The notes: generated from the letters alone by a model not told the origin. A DNA stretch of 9,634 nt from Halothiobacillus neapolitanus (GCA_020722165.1 DYLI01000061.1:1-9634), one strand, 5' to 3'. Numbered from the stretch's first letter, positions 1 to 6,981 are shown. Program-made: numbers and translations.

Positions 1-8
1 GTATCAGG

Positions 9-14
9 TAGAAT
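9..14 (+). promoter_or_regulatory. Candidate -10 promoter element for hom
   Basis: The hexamer TAGAAT matches the sigma-70 -10 consensus TATAAT at five of six positions. It would place the transcript start near position 20-22, giving hom a leader of about 25 bases. The -35 region would lie before the window, so the promoter is only half visible. A run of seven T follows at 25-31, but I see no stem in front of it, so I do not call it a terminator. Two frames are open from position 1, ending at TGA 31-33 and TGA 41-43. The end of an upstream gene is therefore not excluded, although neither short tail is recognisable. Confidence 0.35.
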
Positions 15-46
15 GTCGGCAATCTTTTTTTGACAGAGCGTGAATG

Positions 47-1357
47 ATGGAACCTGTGAAGGTTGGCTTGTTAGGTCTAGGAACAGTCGGAGGCGGTACG
101 GTCAATGTGCTGCGCCGCAATCAGGATGAAATTTCGCGTCGCGCCGGGCGTGGCATTGAAGTCGTTGCTGCGTCGGTGCGCTCGCTGGACGCGCCACGTA
201 TTTGCGATATGAACGGCATTCGTATGACGACGGATCCGTTTGCGGTGGTTAATGACCCTGAAGTGCAGGTGGTGTGCGTGCTCATGGGCGGCGAAGAACC
301 CGCGCTTGAGTTGGTGATGCGTGCCATTGAACTGGGCAAGCCGGTGGTGACAGCCAACAAGATGCTGATTGCGCTGCACGGCAATGAAATTTTCCGCAAA
401 GCGCAGGAAAAAGGCGTGATGGTGGCGTTTGAGGCGGCGGTTGCGGGTGGCATTCCCATCATCAAGGCCATTCGTGAAGGCTTGGCGGGTAATCGTATCG
501 AATGGCTGGCGGGTATTATTAACGGCACAGGTAATTTTATCCTCACCGAAATGCGCGACAAGGGCAGCGATTTTGCCGAGGTGTTGGCCGAGGCGCAGCG
601 TTTGGGCTACGCCGAAGCAGATCCGGCGTTTGATGTCGAAGGTATTGATGCGGCGCACAAACTGACCATTTTGGCTTCGATTGCCTTCGGTATTCCGCTG
701 CAATTTGAAAAGGCCGCGATTGAAGGCATTACTGGCATTACGCGTGAAGACGTGGGCTATGCCGAGGCGCTGGGTTATCGCATCAAGCATTTAGGCATTG
801 CGCGGCGCACCGACAAGGGTGTGGAGCTGCGTGTGCATCCGACTCTGATTCCTGAACGCCGCCTGATAGCCAATGTGGATGGCGTGAAAAACGCGGTGTT
901 GGTAATGAGTGATGCGGTCGGTCCGACACTGTATTACGGCGCGGGCGCGGGGGCGGATGCGACGGCTTCGGCGGTGGTGGCTGACTTGGTTGATGTGGTG
1001 CGCACCATGACCGCCGATCCGGAAAACCGTGTGCCGCATCTGGCATTCCAAGCGGATGCGCTGCGCGATTTGCCCATTTTGCCACTATCCGAGGTGGAAA
1101 CGGCGTATTACCTGCGCTTGACTGCCGAAGATCGTCCCGGTGCGCTGGCGGATATCACGCGCATTTTAGCGGATGAAGAGATTAGTATCGAGGCCATTCT
1201 GCAAAAGGAAGCGCCGGAAGATGAAACCGATATTCCGGTGATTATTTTGACCCATCGTGTGAATGAAGGGCGCATGGATAAGGCCATAGTCCGCATTGAG
1301 GCTTTGGATGCTATTAAGTGCAAGGTGGCGCGTATTCGTGTTGAGTCTTTGAATTAA
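47..1357 (+). CDS. hom: Homoserine dehydrogenase, monofunctional with C-terminal ACT domain
   Basis: Cytoplasmic enzyme that reduces aspartate-4-semialdehyde to homoserine with NAD(P)H, the branch step towards threonine and methionine. The 436-residue protein has the usual length of the single-function enzyme; there is no fused aspartokinase. An N-terminal Rossmann fold carries GLGTVGGG (residues 10-17). The catalytic region has the TANK lysine (about K105), NGTGNF (159-164) and GYAEADP...GIDAAHK with E190, D201 and K205, which align with the glutamate, aspartate and lysine of the yeast active site. Residues from about 354 form an ACT domain (EDRPGALADI), which in this family normally binds a regulatory amino acid such as threonine. 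ATG at 44 and 47 are adjacent. I prefer 47 because homologues begin M-x-PVKVG and the weak AGAG at 35-38 is better spaced. A TGA directly precedes ATG 44. thrC follows after a repeat-containing spacer. Confidence 0.96.
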   Translation: MEPVKVGLLGLGTVGGGTVNVLRRNQDEISRRAGRGIEVVAASVRSLDAPRICDMNGIRMTTDPFAVVNDPEVQVVCVLMGGEEPALELVMRAIELGKPVVTANKMLIALHGNEIFRKAQEKGVMVAFEAAVAGGIPIIKAIREGLAGNRIEWLAGIINGTGNFILTEMRDKGSDFAEVLAEAQRLGYAEADPAFDVEGIDAAHKLTILASIAFGIPLQFEKAAIEGITGITREDVGYAEALGYRIKHLGIARRTDKGVELRVHPTLIPERRLIANVDGVKNAVLVMSDAVGPTLYYGAGAGADATASAVVADLVDVVRTMTADPENRVPHLAFQADALRDLPILPLSEVETAYYLRLTAEDRPGALADITRILADEEISIEAILQKEAPEDETDIPVIILTHRVNEGRMDKAIVRIEALDAIKCKVARIRVESLN

Positions 1358-1366
1358 TTTTTGTTT

Positions 1367-1467
1367 TAGCCACAGAAGCCACAGAGGGCACAGAAGAATA
1401 GAGTTACAGACCATGAATTGATTATTGTGGTTTTAATGCTCTGTGCTCTCCGTGTTCTCTGTGGCTA
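1367..1467. repeat. Long imperfect inverted repeat made of CACAGA units
   Basis: Left arm 1367-1394 and the reverse complement of right arm 1440-1467 match at 23 of 28 positions, around a 45-base loop. The arms begin TAGCCACAGA and contain CACAGA-like units about every 9-10 bases: GCCACAGAA, GCCACAGAGG, GCACAGA on the left. The element fills most of the 138 bases between hom and thrC. I recall similar CCACAGAG/CACAGAG palindromes as dispersed intergenic repeats in many bacterial genomes, but copy number here cannot be judged from one copy. As RNA it could form a long stem between the two genes. There is no strong U-tract after it, so a terminator role is not supported. Confidence 0.75.
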
Positions 1468-1484
1468 GTATTTGAATTGTTTTC

Positions 1485-1489
1485 TGGAG
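1485..1489 (+). promoter_or_regulatory. Ribosome binding site of thrC
   Basis: TGGAG lies six bases before ATG 1496. This favours that start over the in-frame TTG at 1472, which would add eight residues with no family resemblance and would sit immediately beside the inverted repeat. Confidence 0.6.
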
Positions 1490-1495
1490 TTTATT

Positions 1496-2650
1496 ATGCC
1501 TTTTCGTCCCCGTTATACCGGTTTGATTGAACGTTACCGCGACCGCTTACCAGTATCTTCCGATACCCGCATTATTAGTTTGGGTGAGGGTAATACGCCA
1601 CTTATTAAGCTACAGAATATCCCCAGGTTATTGGGTAAAAATGTCGATATTTATGTCAAATATGAAGGTTTAAATCCCACCGGTTCATTCAAAGATCGCG
1701 GCATGACCATGGCGGTGACCAAGGCCGTGGAAGCAGGCTCCAAGGCGATTATTTGTGCTTCGACCGGAAATACATCGGCTGCGGCGGCAGCGTATGCGGC
1801 GCGTGCCGGGATTACGGCGTTTGTGTTGATTCCCGATGGCAAAATCGCCATGGGTAAGCTGGCGCAGGCGATGATGTATGGCGCGATGACCCTGCAAATT
1901 CGCGGTAATTTCGATGACGGGATGCGTTTGGTCAAAGAAGTCGCCGACCATGCACCGGTGACTATTGTGAACTCGGTTAATCCCTATCGTTTGCAAGGCC
2001 AGAAAACTGCCGCGTTTGAAATTATCGAGGATCTCGGTCGTGCGCCGGATTATCACTGCTTGCCGGTGGGTAACGCGGGCAATATCACTGCGCATTGGAT
2101 TGGATATTGTGAGTATTCCTCTGCCGCCGGTGCGCATGTCACCGACTCATGCGCGTTCTGTAATGGCGACTGCAAGTTTGCCAGCGGCGCGATTGTGAGC
2201 AATCGTCCGAAGATGATCGGTTATCAAGCAGCGGGTTCGGCGCCGTTCATGCGCGGGCATATGGTCGATCATCCTGAAACCATTGCCACGGCGATTCGTA
2301 TTGGTCATCCGCAATCCTGGGATCGTGCCTGGAATGTCATGCAGGAATCCAACGGCTGGTTTGCTGAAGTGAGCGATGCGGAAATTCTGGCAGCCCAACG
2401 CATGTTAACGCGCCATGAGGGCGTGTTCTGTGAGCCGGCTTCAGCCGCATCGTTGGCGGGGCTGATGAAGGACATCAAGAGCGGCAAGATTGAAGAAGGC
2501 GCAACCATTGTGCTGACCTTGACCGGTAATGGCTTGAAAGACCCCGATACGGCGATTGCCCAGTGTCAGGGTGAAGACAAGGCGAGCATGGTGACCATTG
2601 ATGCTACGTTGGATCAGGTCAAGGGTGCCATTTTGGACAATATGGCCTGA
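1496..2650 (+). CDS. thrC: Threonine synthase with a cysteine-rich insertion
   Basis: PLP enzyme converting O-phosphohomoserine to threonine, the last step of the pathway. The 384-residue protein belongs to the shorter (Thermus/Bacillus-like) class of threonine synthases rather than the longer E. coli class. NPTGSFKDRG holds the Schiff-base lysine K66, STGNTSAA (89-96) binds substrate, and VGNAGNIT (191-198) matches the phosphate-binding loop of PLP. The C-terminal half has FCEPASAASLAG and LTLTGNGLKDP. Between HWIGY and MIGYQAAG the protein has about 20 residues more than family members I can recall. This insert carries C205, C219, C222 and C226 (CxxCxxxC), in frame and without a codon-use change. 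The start is ATG 1496, with TGGAG in front. hom is upstream; the Nif3-family gene starts 5 bases after the stop, suggesting co-transcription. Homoserine kinase must be supplied from elsewhere. Confidence 0.95.
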   Translation: MPFRPRYTGLIERYRDRLPVSSDTRIISLGEGNTPLIKLQNIPRLLGKNVDIYVKYEGLNPTGSFKDRGMTMAVTKAVEAGSKAIICASTGNTSAAAAAYAARAGITAFVLIPDGKIAMGKLAQAMMYGAMTLQIRGNFDDGMRLVKEVADHAPVTIVNSVNPYRLQGQKTAAFEIIEDLGRAPDYHCLPVGNAGNITAHWIGYCEYSSAAGAHVTDSCAFCNGDCKFASGAIVSNRPKMIGYQAAGSAPFMRGHMVDHPETIATAIRIGHPQSWDRAWNVMQESNGWFAEVSDAEILAAQRMLTRHEGVFCEPASAASLAGLMKDIKSGKIEEGATIVLTLTGNGLKDPDTAIAQCQGEDKASMVTIDATLDQVKGAILDNMA

Positions 2651-2655
2651 CAGTC

Positions 2656-3429
2656 ATGACAGCTTCAGTCGCACGCGAAACCCTGCTGAGTTACTGCGAG
2701 CAATTACTGCGTGTGGATGCGTTTGCAGATTACGCGCCGAATGGCTTGCAGGTTGAGGGATGTACTCGCGTTAAGCGCATCGTCAGCGGTGTGACGGCAA
2801 GCCAATCCTTATTGGATGCAGCGGTAGAGCAAGGTGCCGATACGGTATTGGTGCATCACGGCTACTTCTGGAAGGCTGAAGATGCGAGGGTGCTGGGTAT
2901 GAAGCGCCAGCGCCTGGCGACTTTGTTGCGCCATGACATCAATCTTGTGGCCTATCACCTACCGTTGGATGGACATTCGATTTACGGCAATAACGCGCAG
3001 TGGGCGATGGCGCTGGGCTTGAAGGAAACGCAAGGCTTTTTGGGTGCGCCGAATGCTCGCATTGGCGTGCGCGGGGTGTTATCCGAAGCGCAGACGGGGG
3101 CGGCACTCAAGTTGAGTCTGGAACGCATTTTAGGGCGTGAAGTATTGCATATCCCTGCGCAGGGCTCTGGGAGACTGCTGCGTAGCCTCGGCCTGTGTAG
3201 CGGTGGAGCGCAAGGTCATATCGCCGAGGCGGCGGCTTTGGGGCTGGATGCTTATCTCAGCGGTGAGATTTCCGAACAAACGACGCATATTGCGCGCGAA
3301 ATGGGTATGGATTACTTCGCCTGCGGGCACCATGCGACCGAGCGTTTTGGCGTGCGCGCTTTGGGCGAGCACCTGGCGGACACCTTTGGTATTGAGCATA
3401 ATTTTTTGGATATACCGAACCCGGCTTGA
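2656..3429 (+). CDS. ybgI: Nif3/YbgI-family dinuclear metal centre protein
   Basis: Conserved protein of the Nif3-like family (YbgI in E. coli), which forms toroidal hexamers with two metal ions per subunit. It is sometimes annotated as a GTP cyclohydrolase 1 type 2 homologue, but its in vivo role is unsettled. At 257 residues it is the usual bacterial length and lacks the inserted PII-like domain of the longer forms. The expected metal ligands are all present: HHG (H67, H68), HLPLDGH (H101, D105) and GHHATERFG (H225, E229). The ATG at 2656 is 5 bases after the thrC stop. There is no good Shine-Dalgarno, so translation may depend on coupling to thrC. Placement of this family just upstream of petABC is common in proteobacteria as I recall. 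Nothing in the sequence shows a functional link to threonine synthesis. Confidence 0.92.
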   Translation: MTASVARETLLSYCEQLLRVDAFADYAPNGLQVEGCTRVKRIVSGVTASQSLLDAAVEQGADTVLVHHGYFWKAEDARVLGMKRQRLATLLRHDINLVAYHLPLDGHSIYGNNAQWAMALGLKETQGFLGAPNARIGVRGVLSEAQTGAALKLSLERILGREVLHIPAQGSGRLLRSLGLCSGGAQGHIAEAAALGLDAYLSGEISEQTTHIAREMGMDYFACGHHATERFGVRALGEHLADTFGIEHNFLDIPNPA

Positions 3430-3467
3430 ATACATCGTGTTTTAAGCGTGTGCCACAGCCGTAAAAC

Positions 3468-3499
3468 ATGGGTATTTTATGAGGCTCTAATATGCCCAT
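3468..3499 (+). repeat. Hairpin in the nif3-petA spacer
   Basis: Arms 3468-3479 and 3488-3499 enclose an eight-base loop. In the + strand RNA, 11 of 12 positions can pair, counting one G-U. On the opposite strand that wobble becomes an A-C mismatch, so the structure favours the + transcript. It lies 38 bases after the Nif3-family stop and is followed by A-rich rather than T-rich DNA, so it is not a standard intrinsic terminator. It might protect the upstream mRNA 3' end. Confidence 0.5.
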
Positions 3500-3550
3500 A
3501 AAAAATCCAAAGGCGAAAGCTGTGATTTCTGACTTGTCAGTCCCCGGATG

Positions 3551-3578
3551 TTCATAGATGCTTGCACTCGATTATAAA
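3551..3578 (+). promoter_or_regulatory. Candidate petABC promoter
   Basis: TATAAA at 3573-3578 resembles a -10 box. TTCATA at 3551-3556, 16 bases upstream, matches the -35 consensus at four of six positions. A start about seven bases after the -10 would fall inside the left arm of the following hairpin, so the promoter and the hairpin may compete, or the true promoter lies further upstream. Support is by consensus only. Confidence 0.35.
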
Positions 3579-3580
3579 AA

Positions 3581-3605
3581 CAGACTTCGCGTTAACCGAA
3601 GTCTG
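3581..3605 (+). repeat. Perfect 9-bp hairpin in the petA leader
   Basis: CAGACTTCG (3581-3589) and CGAAGTCTG (3597-3605) are exact reverse complements around the loop CGTTAAC. The loop contains the self-complementary hexamer GTTAAC (3591-3596). The right arm ends 10 bases before the petA ribosome binding site. No T-run follows, so it is not a terminator. It could be an mRNA-stabilising leader structure or a protein binding site. Confidence 0.7.
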
Positions 3606-3615
3606 CCTAACCTTT

Positions 3616-3620
3616 AGGAG
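3616..3620 (+). promoter_or_regulatory. Ribosome binding site of petA
   Basis: AGGAG is six bases before ATG 3627. It directly abuts the in-frame ATG at 3621, which leaves no spacing for that codon. This decides the start in favour of 3627. Confidence 0.7.
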
Positions 3621-3626
3621 ATGAGG

Positions 3627-4265
3627 ATGTCCGAGCAGACAGTAGCAAGCCCAGGTGCAATGAATGGTGCGCCGGAGTCAGGCGTTGACTTGCGTCGTCG
3701 TCGCTTTCTGACCGGCGCGGCCACCGTGGTCGGCGGCGCGGGCGTGGCCGCGGCCATGGTGCCCTTTTTAAGTTATTGGCAGCCGAGCGCCAAAACTCGC
3801 GCGGCGGGTGCGCCCATTGAAGTGGATATTGGCAAACTGGCTGAAGGGCAGATGATGACCGTGGAATGGCGCGGTATGCCGATTTACGTTTTGCGCCGCA
3901 CCACCAGCACGGTGGCCGAGTTGGCCGCCCTGGATGGTGGGTTGCGTGACCCGGCATCGACTGTCGATCAGCAGCCAAAGTACGCACAAAATGCCTACCG
4001 CTCACGCACACCGGAGGTTTTCGTCGCCGTGGGGATTTGTACCCATTTGGGTTGTGCGCCAACCTTCCGCCCGGATGTCGCGCCTGCGGATTTGGGTGCC
4101 GAGTGGAAAGGCGGGTTTTTCTGCCCATGCCACGGTTCGCGTTTTGACTTGGCGGGTCGGGTGTTCAAGAACGTGCCTGCGCCGACCAATCTTTTAGTGC
4201 CGCCGTATACGTTTTTGACTGAAACTCGCCTGTTGATTGGTGATGATGCGGAGGCTCAAGCCTAA
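3627..4265 (+). CDS. petA: Rieske iron-sulfur subunit of the cytochrome bc1 complex
   Basis: The 2Fe-2S subunit, which takes the first electron from quinol at the Qo site and passes it to cytochrome c1. The 212-residue protein has a twin-arginine signal anchor: RRRRFLTG followed by a hydrophobic segment (about residues 27-47), giving an uncleaved membrane anchor with the cluster domain in the periplasm. Cluster ligands are in CTHLGC (C138, H140, C143) and CPCHGS (C166, C168, H169). C143 and C168 are also the expected structural disulfide. The fold ends with the usual PAPTNLLVPPY segment. It is the first gene of petABC and its TAA overlaps the petB ATG by one base (TAATG), indicating translational coupling. 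Confidence 0.97.
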   Translation: MSEQTVASPGAMNGAPESGVDLRRRRFLTGAATVVGGAGVAAAMVPFLSYWQPSAKTRAAGAPIEVDIGKLAEGQMMTVEWRGMPIYVLRRTTSTVAELAALDGGLRDPASTVDQQPKYAQNAYRSRTPEVFVAVGICTHLGCAPTFRPDVAPADLGAEWKGGFFCPCHGSRFDLAGRVFKNVPAPTNLLVPPYTFLTETRLLIGDDAEAQA

Positions 4266-5476
4266 TGAACAAGTTATTCCAATGGTTTGATGCCCGCTTG
4301 CCGCTCTCCAGTTTCTGGAACGCGCATTTGTCCGGCTATTACGTGCCGAAAAACTTCAATTTCTGGTATTTCTTTGGCTCGTTGGCCTTGACCGTGTTTG
4401 TGATTCAAATTGTCTCCGGTATCTGGCTGACCATGAATTACAAGCCCTCGGCGGCGGAAGCCTTTGCTTCAGTTGAATACATCATGCGCGATGTCGAATG
4501 GGGCTGGCTGATTCGCTACATGCACTCTACGGGTGCTTCGGCTTTTTTTATTGTCATCTATCTGCACATGCTGCGCGGACTGATGTACGGCTCGTATAAG
4601 AATCCGCGCGAGCTGATCTGGATTTTCGGCATGTTGATTTATGTCGTGCTCATGGCCGAAGCCTTCATGGGCTACTTGCTGCCTTGGGGGCAAATGTCGT
4701 ACTGGGGAGCACAGGTCATTATCTCGCTGTTCGGCGCGATTCCTTTTGTCGGGCCTGATTTGGCGCTGTGGATTCGCGGCGATTATGTGGTGGGCGATGC
4801 CACGCTTAACCGTTTCTTCGCGCTGCATGTGATTGCTTTGCCGTTGATTTTGTTGTTCCTGATTGGTGGTCACGTCATGGCGCTGCATGAAGTCGGCTCG
4901 AACAACCCGGAAGGCATTGATATCAAAAAACATAAGGATGCCAACGGTAAGCCGCTGGATGGTGTTGCGTTCCACCCGTATTACACCATCAAGGATTTGG
5001 TGGGTGTGGTGGTGTTCCTGTTCTTCTTCGCCATCGTGGTGTTCTACATGCCGGAAATGGGCGGCTATTTCCTTGAAAAGCCAAACTTTATTCCAGCGAA
5101 CCCATTGCTAACGCCCGAACACATTGCGCCCGTGTGGTACTTCACCCCGTTCTACGCCATTTTGCGTGCCGTGCCAGATAAATTCTTGGGCGTAATGGCG
5201 ATGGGCGGGGCGATTTTTGTGTTGTTCCTGTTGCCTTGGCTGGATCGCAATCCAGTGCGTTCGATTCGTTACCGTTCTCCGCTGTTCAAAGGTTTGTTGG
5301 CAATGTTTGTCATCAGTTTTGTTGTGCTCGGCTGGCTGGGAATGCAGCCGGTCACACCGCTGTTAACCTTTATGGCGCAGTTCTTTACCATTCTCTACTT
5401 TGGTTATTTTGTCGCCTTGTGGTGGATGAGTAAAAACGAAAAGACTCTGCCTGTGCCGGAGAGGATTACCCGATGA
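4265..5476 (+). CDS. petB: Cytochrome b of the bc1 complex
   Basis: The di-heme membrane core of quinol:cytochrome c reductase, holding the Qo and Qi quinone sites. The 403-residue protein has the N-terminal four-helix heme domain and the C-terminal domain in one chain, with about eight hydrophobic helices. Heme ligands are H87 and H101 on helix B and H188 and H203 on helix D. The second pair is spaced by 15 residues rather than the 14 of mitochondrial cytochrome b, as in the Pseudomonas-type proteins I recall. The Qo motif is PVWY (289-292) in place of PEWY, a variant known from beta- and gammaproteobacteria. GSNNP (211-215) follows helix D as expected. GGAGG at 4250-4254 serves as ribosome binding site. 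The stop overlaps petC by four bases (ATGA). Confidence 0.97.
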   Translation: MNKLFQWFDARLPLSSFWNAHLSGYYVPKNFNFWYFFGSLALTVFVIQIVSGIWLTMNYKPSAAEAFASVEYIMRDVEWGWLIRYMHSTGASAFFIVIYLHMLRGLMYGSYKNPRELIWIFGMLIYVVLMAEAFMGYLLPWGQMSYWGAQVIISLFGAIPFVGPDLALWIRGDYVVGDATLNRFFALHVIALPLILLFLIGGHVMALHEVGSNNPEGIDIKKHKDANGKPLDGVAFHPYYTIKDLVGVVVFLFFFAIVVFYMPEMGGYFLEKPNFIPANPLLTPEHIAPVWYFTPFYAILRAVPDKFLGVMAMGGAIFVLFLLPWLDRNPVRSIRYRSPLFKGLLAMFVISFVVLGWLGMQPVTPLLTFMAQFFTILYFGYFVALWWMSKNEKTLPVPERITR

Positions 5477-6210
5477 ATGCTGTGAAATATGCTTATGGCA
5501 TGTGTTTTGTACTGCTTGGCGTGCTACTTTCGCCCGTGCAGGCCAGTGGTGGCAAGGTTGAAGGGTTGGTTAAGGCTGAAATTGACCTGGGCGATAACGC
5601 CTCACTGCAACGCGGTGCGCAGCTTTTTGTTGACCGCTGCCTGAGCTGTCATTCAGCCAATTTGATGCGTTACAACCGCATTGGGCAGGATTTGGGCCTG
5701 AGTGATGCTGAGGTCAAAGCGCGCCTCATCCGTGGTGCGGATGTGAAAATTGGCTCGACTATGCAAAGCACCATGCCTGCTGCGTTGGCGAATACGGCCT
5801 TTGGAGTCGTTCCACCAGATTTGTCTCTTACGGCGCGTTCACGCGGTGCCGACTGGCTGTATAGCTATCTGCGCGCGTTTTATGTCGATCCAGCACGCCC
5901 GCTTGGGGTGAACAACCTTGTGTTCAAAGATGTGGGTATGCCGAATGTATTTTGGCGTGAACAAGGCGAGCAGGTTTTGACCAAGGGTGCGCATGGCGAG
6001 GCGGTTTTGAGCTTGGTTAAGCCGGGCAGCATGAGTCCGGCCGAGTTTGACGGAATGATCGGCGATTTGGTGGGCTTTATGAGCTACATGGCCGAGCCTG
6101 CCGTTTTGCAACGCAAGAGCTTAGGACTGTGGGTGCTGGGTTTTCTCGCGGTGCTGTTAGTGTTGGTGTTTTTGCTTAAGCAGGATTACTGGCGCGATAT
6201 CAAGAAGTAG
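5473..6210 (+). CDS. petC: Cytochrome c1 of the bc1 complex
   Basis: The membrane-anchored c-type cytochrome that receives electrons from the Rieske protein and delivers them to soluble cytochrome c. The 245-residue precursor has a Sec-type signal peptide (about residues 1-24, cleavage likely after VQA-S). The heme-binding motif is CLSCH (56-60), and the probable axial methionine is M156 in VGMPNVFW. A C-terminal membrane helix (about 217-235) is followed by a positively charged cytoplasmic tail ending DIKK. The length fits the short bacterial c1 without the large insertions of alphaproteobacterial and mitochondrial forms. GGAGAGG at 5458-5464 is well placed for the ATG that overlaps the petB stop. 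This is the last gene of the petABC operon; an intrinsic terminator follows 31 bases later. Confidence 0.96.
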   Translation: MNAVKYAYGMCFVLLGVLLSPVQASGGKVEGLVKAEIDLGDNASLQRGAQLFVDRCLSCHSANLMRYNRIGQDLGLSDAEVKARLIRGADVKIGSTMQSTMPAALANTAFGVVPPDLSLTARSRGADWLYSYLRAFYVDPARPLGVNNLVFKDVGMPNVFWREQGEQVLTKGAHGEAVLSLVKPGSMSPAEFDGMIGDLVGFMSYMAEPAVLQRKSLGLWVLGFLAVLLVLVFLLKQDYWRDIKK

Positions 6211-6241
6211 TCTTAGGCCTTTTGAAGGCGGTTTATCCATC

Positions 6242-6271
6242 AACGGGTGTGCTAGAATCACACCCGTTTTT
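6242..6271 (+). terminator. Intrinsic terminator of petABC
   Basis: ACGGGTGTG (6243-6251) pairs perfectly with CACACCCGT (6259-6267), extended by A6242-T6268, around a seven-base loop, with five T at 6267-6271. The stem is GC-rich and the T-run follows immediately, so this is a canonical Rho-independent terminator. The loop and the last stem bases also spell an extended -10 promoter. Confidence 0.9.
6250..6258 (+). promoter_or_regulatory. Extended -10 promoter element for sspA inside the terminator loop
   Basis: TGCTAGAAT is TGn followed by a hexamer matching TATAAT at five of six positions, the form of an extended -10 site. The predicted start near 6265 would give sspA a leader of about 50 bases. 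No good -35 is seen at normal spacing (TTTATC at 6232 is weak), which is tolerated by extended -10 promoters. The element spans the end of the left stem and the loop of the petC terminator. Confidence 0.55.
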
Positions 6272-6315
6272 GCTTTTGCCGTTTGGCTGTTAAGTTTTTT
6301 TGGGAGAGTGCCGCA

Positions 6316-6981
6316 ATGGCTGTTAGTACAAGTCGCCGTGGGGTGATGACCCTGTTTTCTCACCCGGATTGTCCGGAAAGTCATCGTACCCGCCTTGTGC
6401 TGGCGGATAAGGAATTGATTGCGGATATGGTTGAGGTTAACCCGGCCAATCCGCCGGAAGATTTCCTTGATCTTAGCCCCACGGGAACCCTGCCGACCTT
6501 GGTTGACCGCGATTTGGTACTGACCCAAGCGCGGGTCATTATGGAATACCTTGATGAGCGTTTCCCGCATCCGCCGTTGATGCCGATTGACCCGGTCAGC
6601 CGCGCCCGCGTGCGCTCGGCGCTGTATCGCATTGAAAAAGACTGGTATCCACTGTTGCCTGAATTGGCGGAAGGCGGCAAGGGCGCAACCAAAGCGCGCA
6701 AGGCGCTGCGTGAAGGCCTGCTCTCCATCATGCCGATTTTTTCGGCCAGCCAATTTGTGATGAGCGAGGAGTTCAGCCTGGCGGATGCAACGTTGGCACC
6801 GATTTTGTGGCGCTTGCCGGTGTACGGTATTGACCTACCCGCCGGACCGCAAACCCAGCCTTTGCTGGATTACATGGCGCGCATCTTCAAGCGCGAAAGC
6901 TTCCGTCAAAGCCTGTCGGATCTTGAGCTGGAAATGCGCCCGGAAATGCGCACTGAAATTCGCCGGGATGGTCGCAAGTGA
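6316..6981 (+). CDS. sspA: Stringent starvation protein A
   Basis: RNA-polymerase-associated regulator with a glutathione S-transferase fold, induced in E. coli by starvation and acid stress and needed there for phage P1 late transcription. The 221-residue protein has an N-terminal thioredoxin-like domain (MTLFSHPDCPESHRTRLVLA, about residues 11-30; PTLVDRDL) and an all-helical C-terminal domain (EEFSLADATLAPILWRLP). The surface pocket P84-H85-P86, required for activity in E. coli SspA, is conserved at the same numbering within RFPHPPLMP. The ATG at 6316 is chosen because GGGAGAG at 6302-6308 precedes it by seven bases and because the E. coli protein also starts MAV; upstream in-frame codons at 6283 have no such support. 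It overlaps sspB by GTGA, the standard sspAB operon. Confidence 0.95.
   Translation: MAVSTSRRGVMTLFSHPDCPESHRTRLVLADKELIADMVEVNPANPPEDFLDLSPTGTLPTLVDRDLVLTQARVIMEYLDERFPHPPLMPIDPVSRARVRSALYRIEKDWYPLLPELAEGGKGATKARKALREGLLSIMPIFSASQFVMSEEFSLADATLAPILWRLPVYGIDLPAGPQTQPLLDYMARIFKRESFRQSLSDLELEMRPEMRTEIRRDGRK

Noticed and set aside
1..43. C-terminal end of an upstream gene
   Set aside because: Two frames are open to stops at 31-33 and 41-43, but neither short tail can be matched to a family, and a -10-like TAGAAT sits there, so no coding call is made.
77..790. Long open frame on the minus strand inside hom (237 codons)
   Set aside because: It lies entirely opposite a confidently identified gene, has no family resemblance and a composition (many His, Arg, Asn) typical of antisense shadow frames.
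1358..1495. Threonine attenuator before thrC
   Set aside because: I see no short leader frame rich in Thr or Ile codons and no terminator with a T-run; the stem-loop is explained by the CACAGA inverted repeat.
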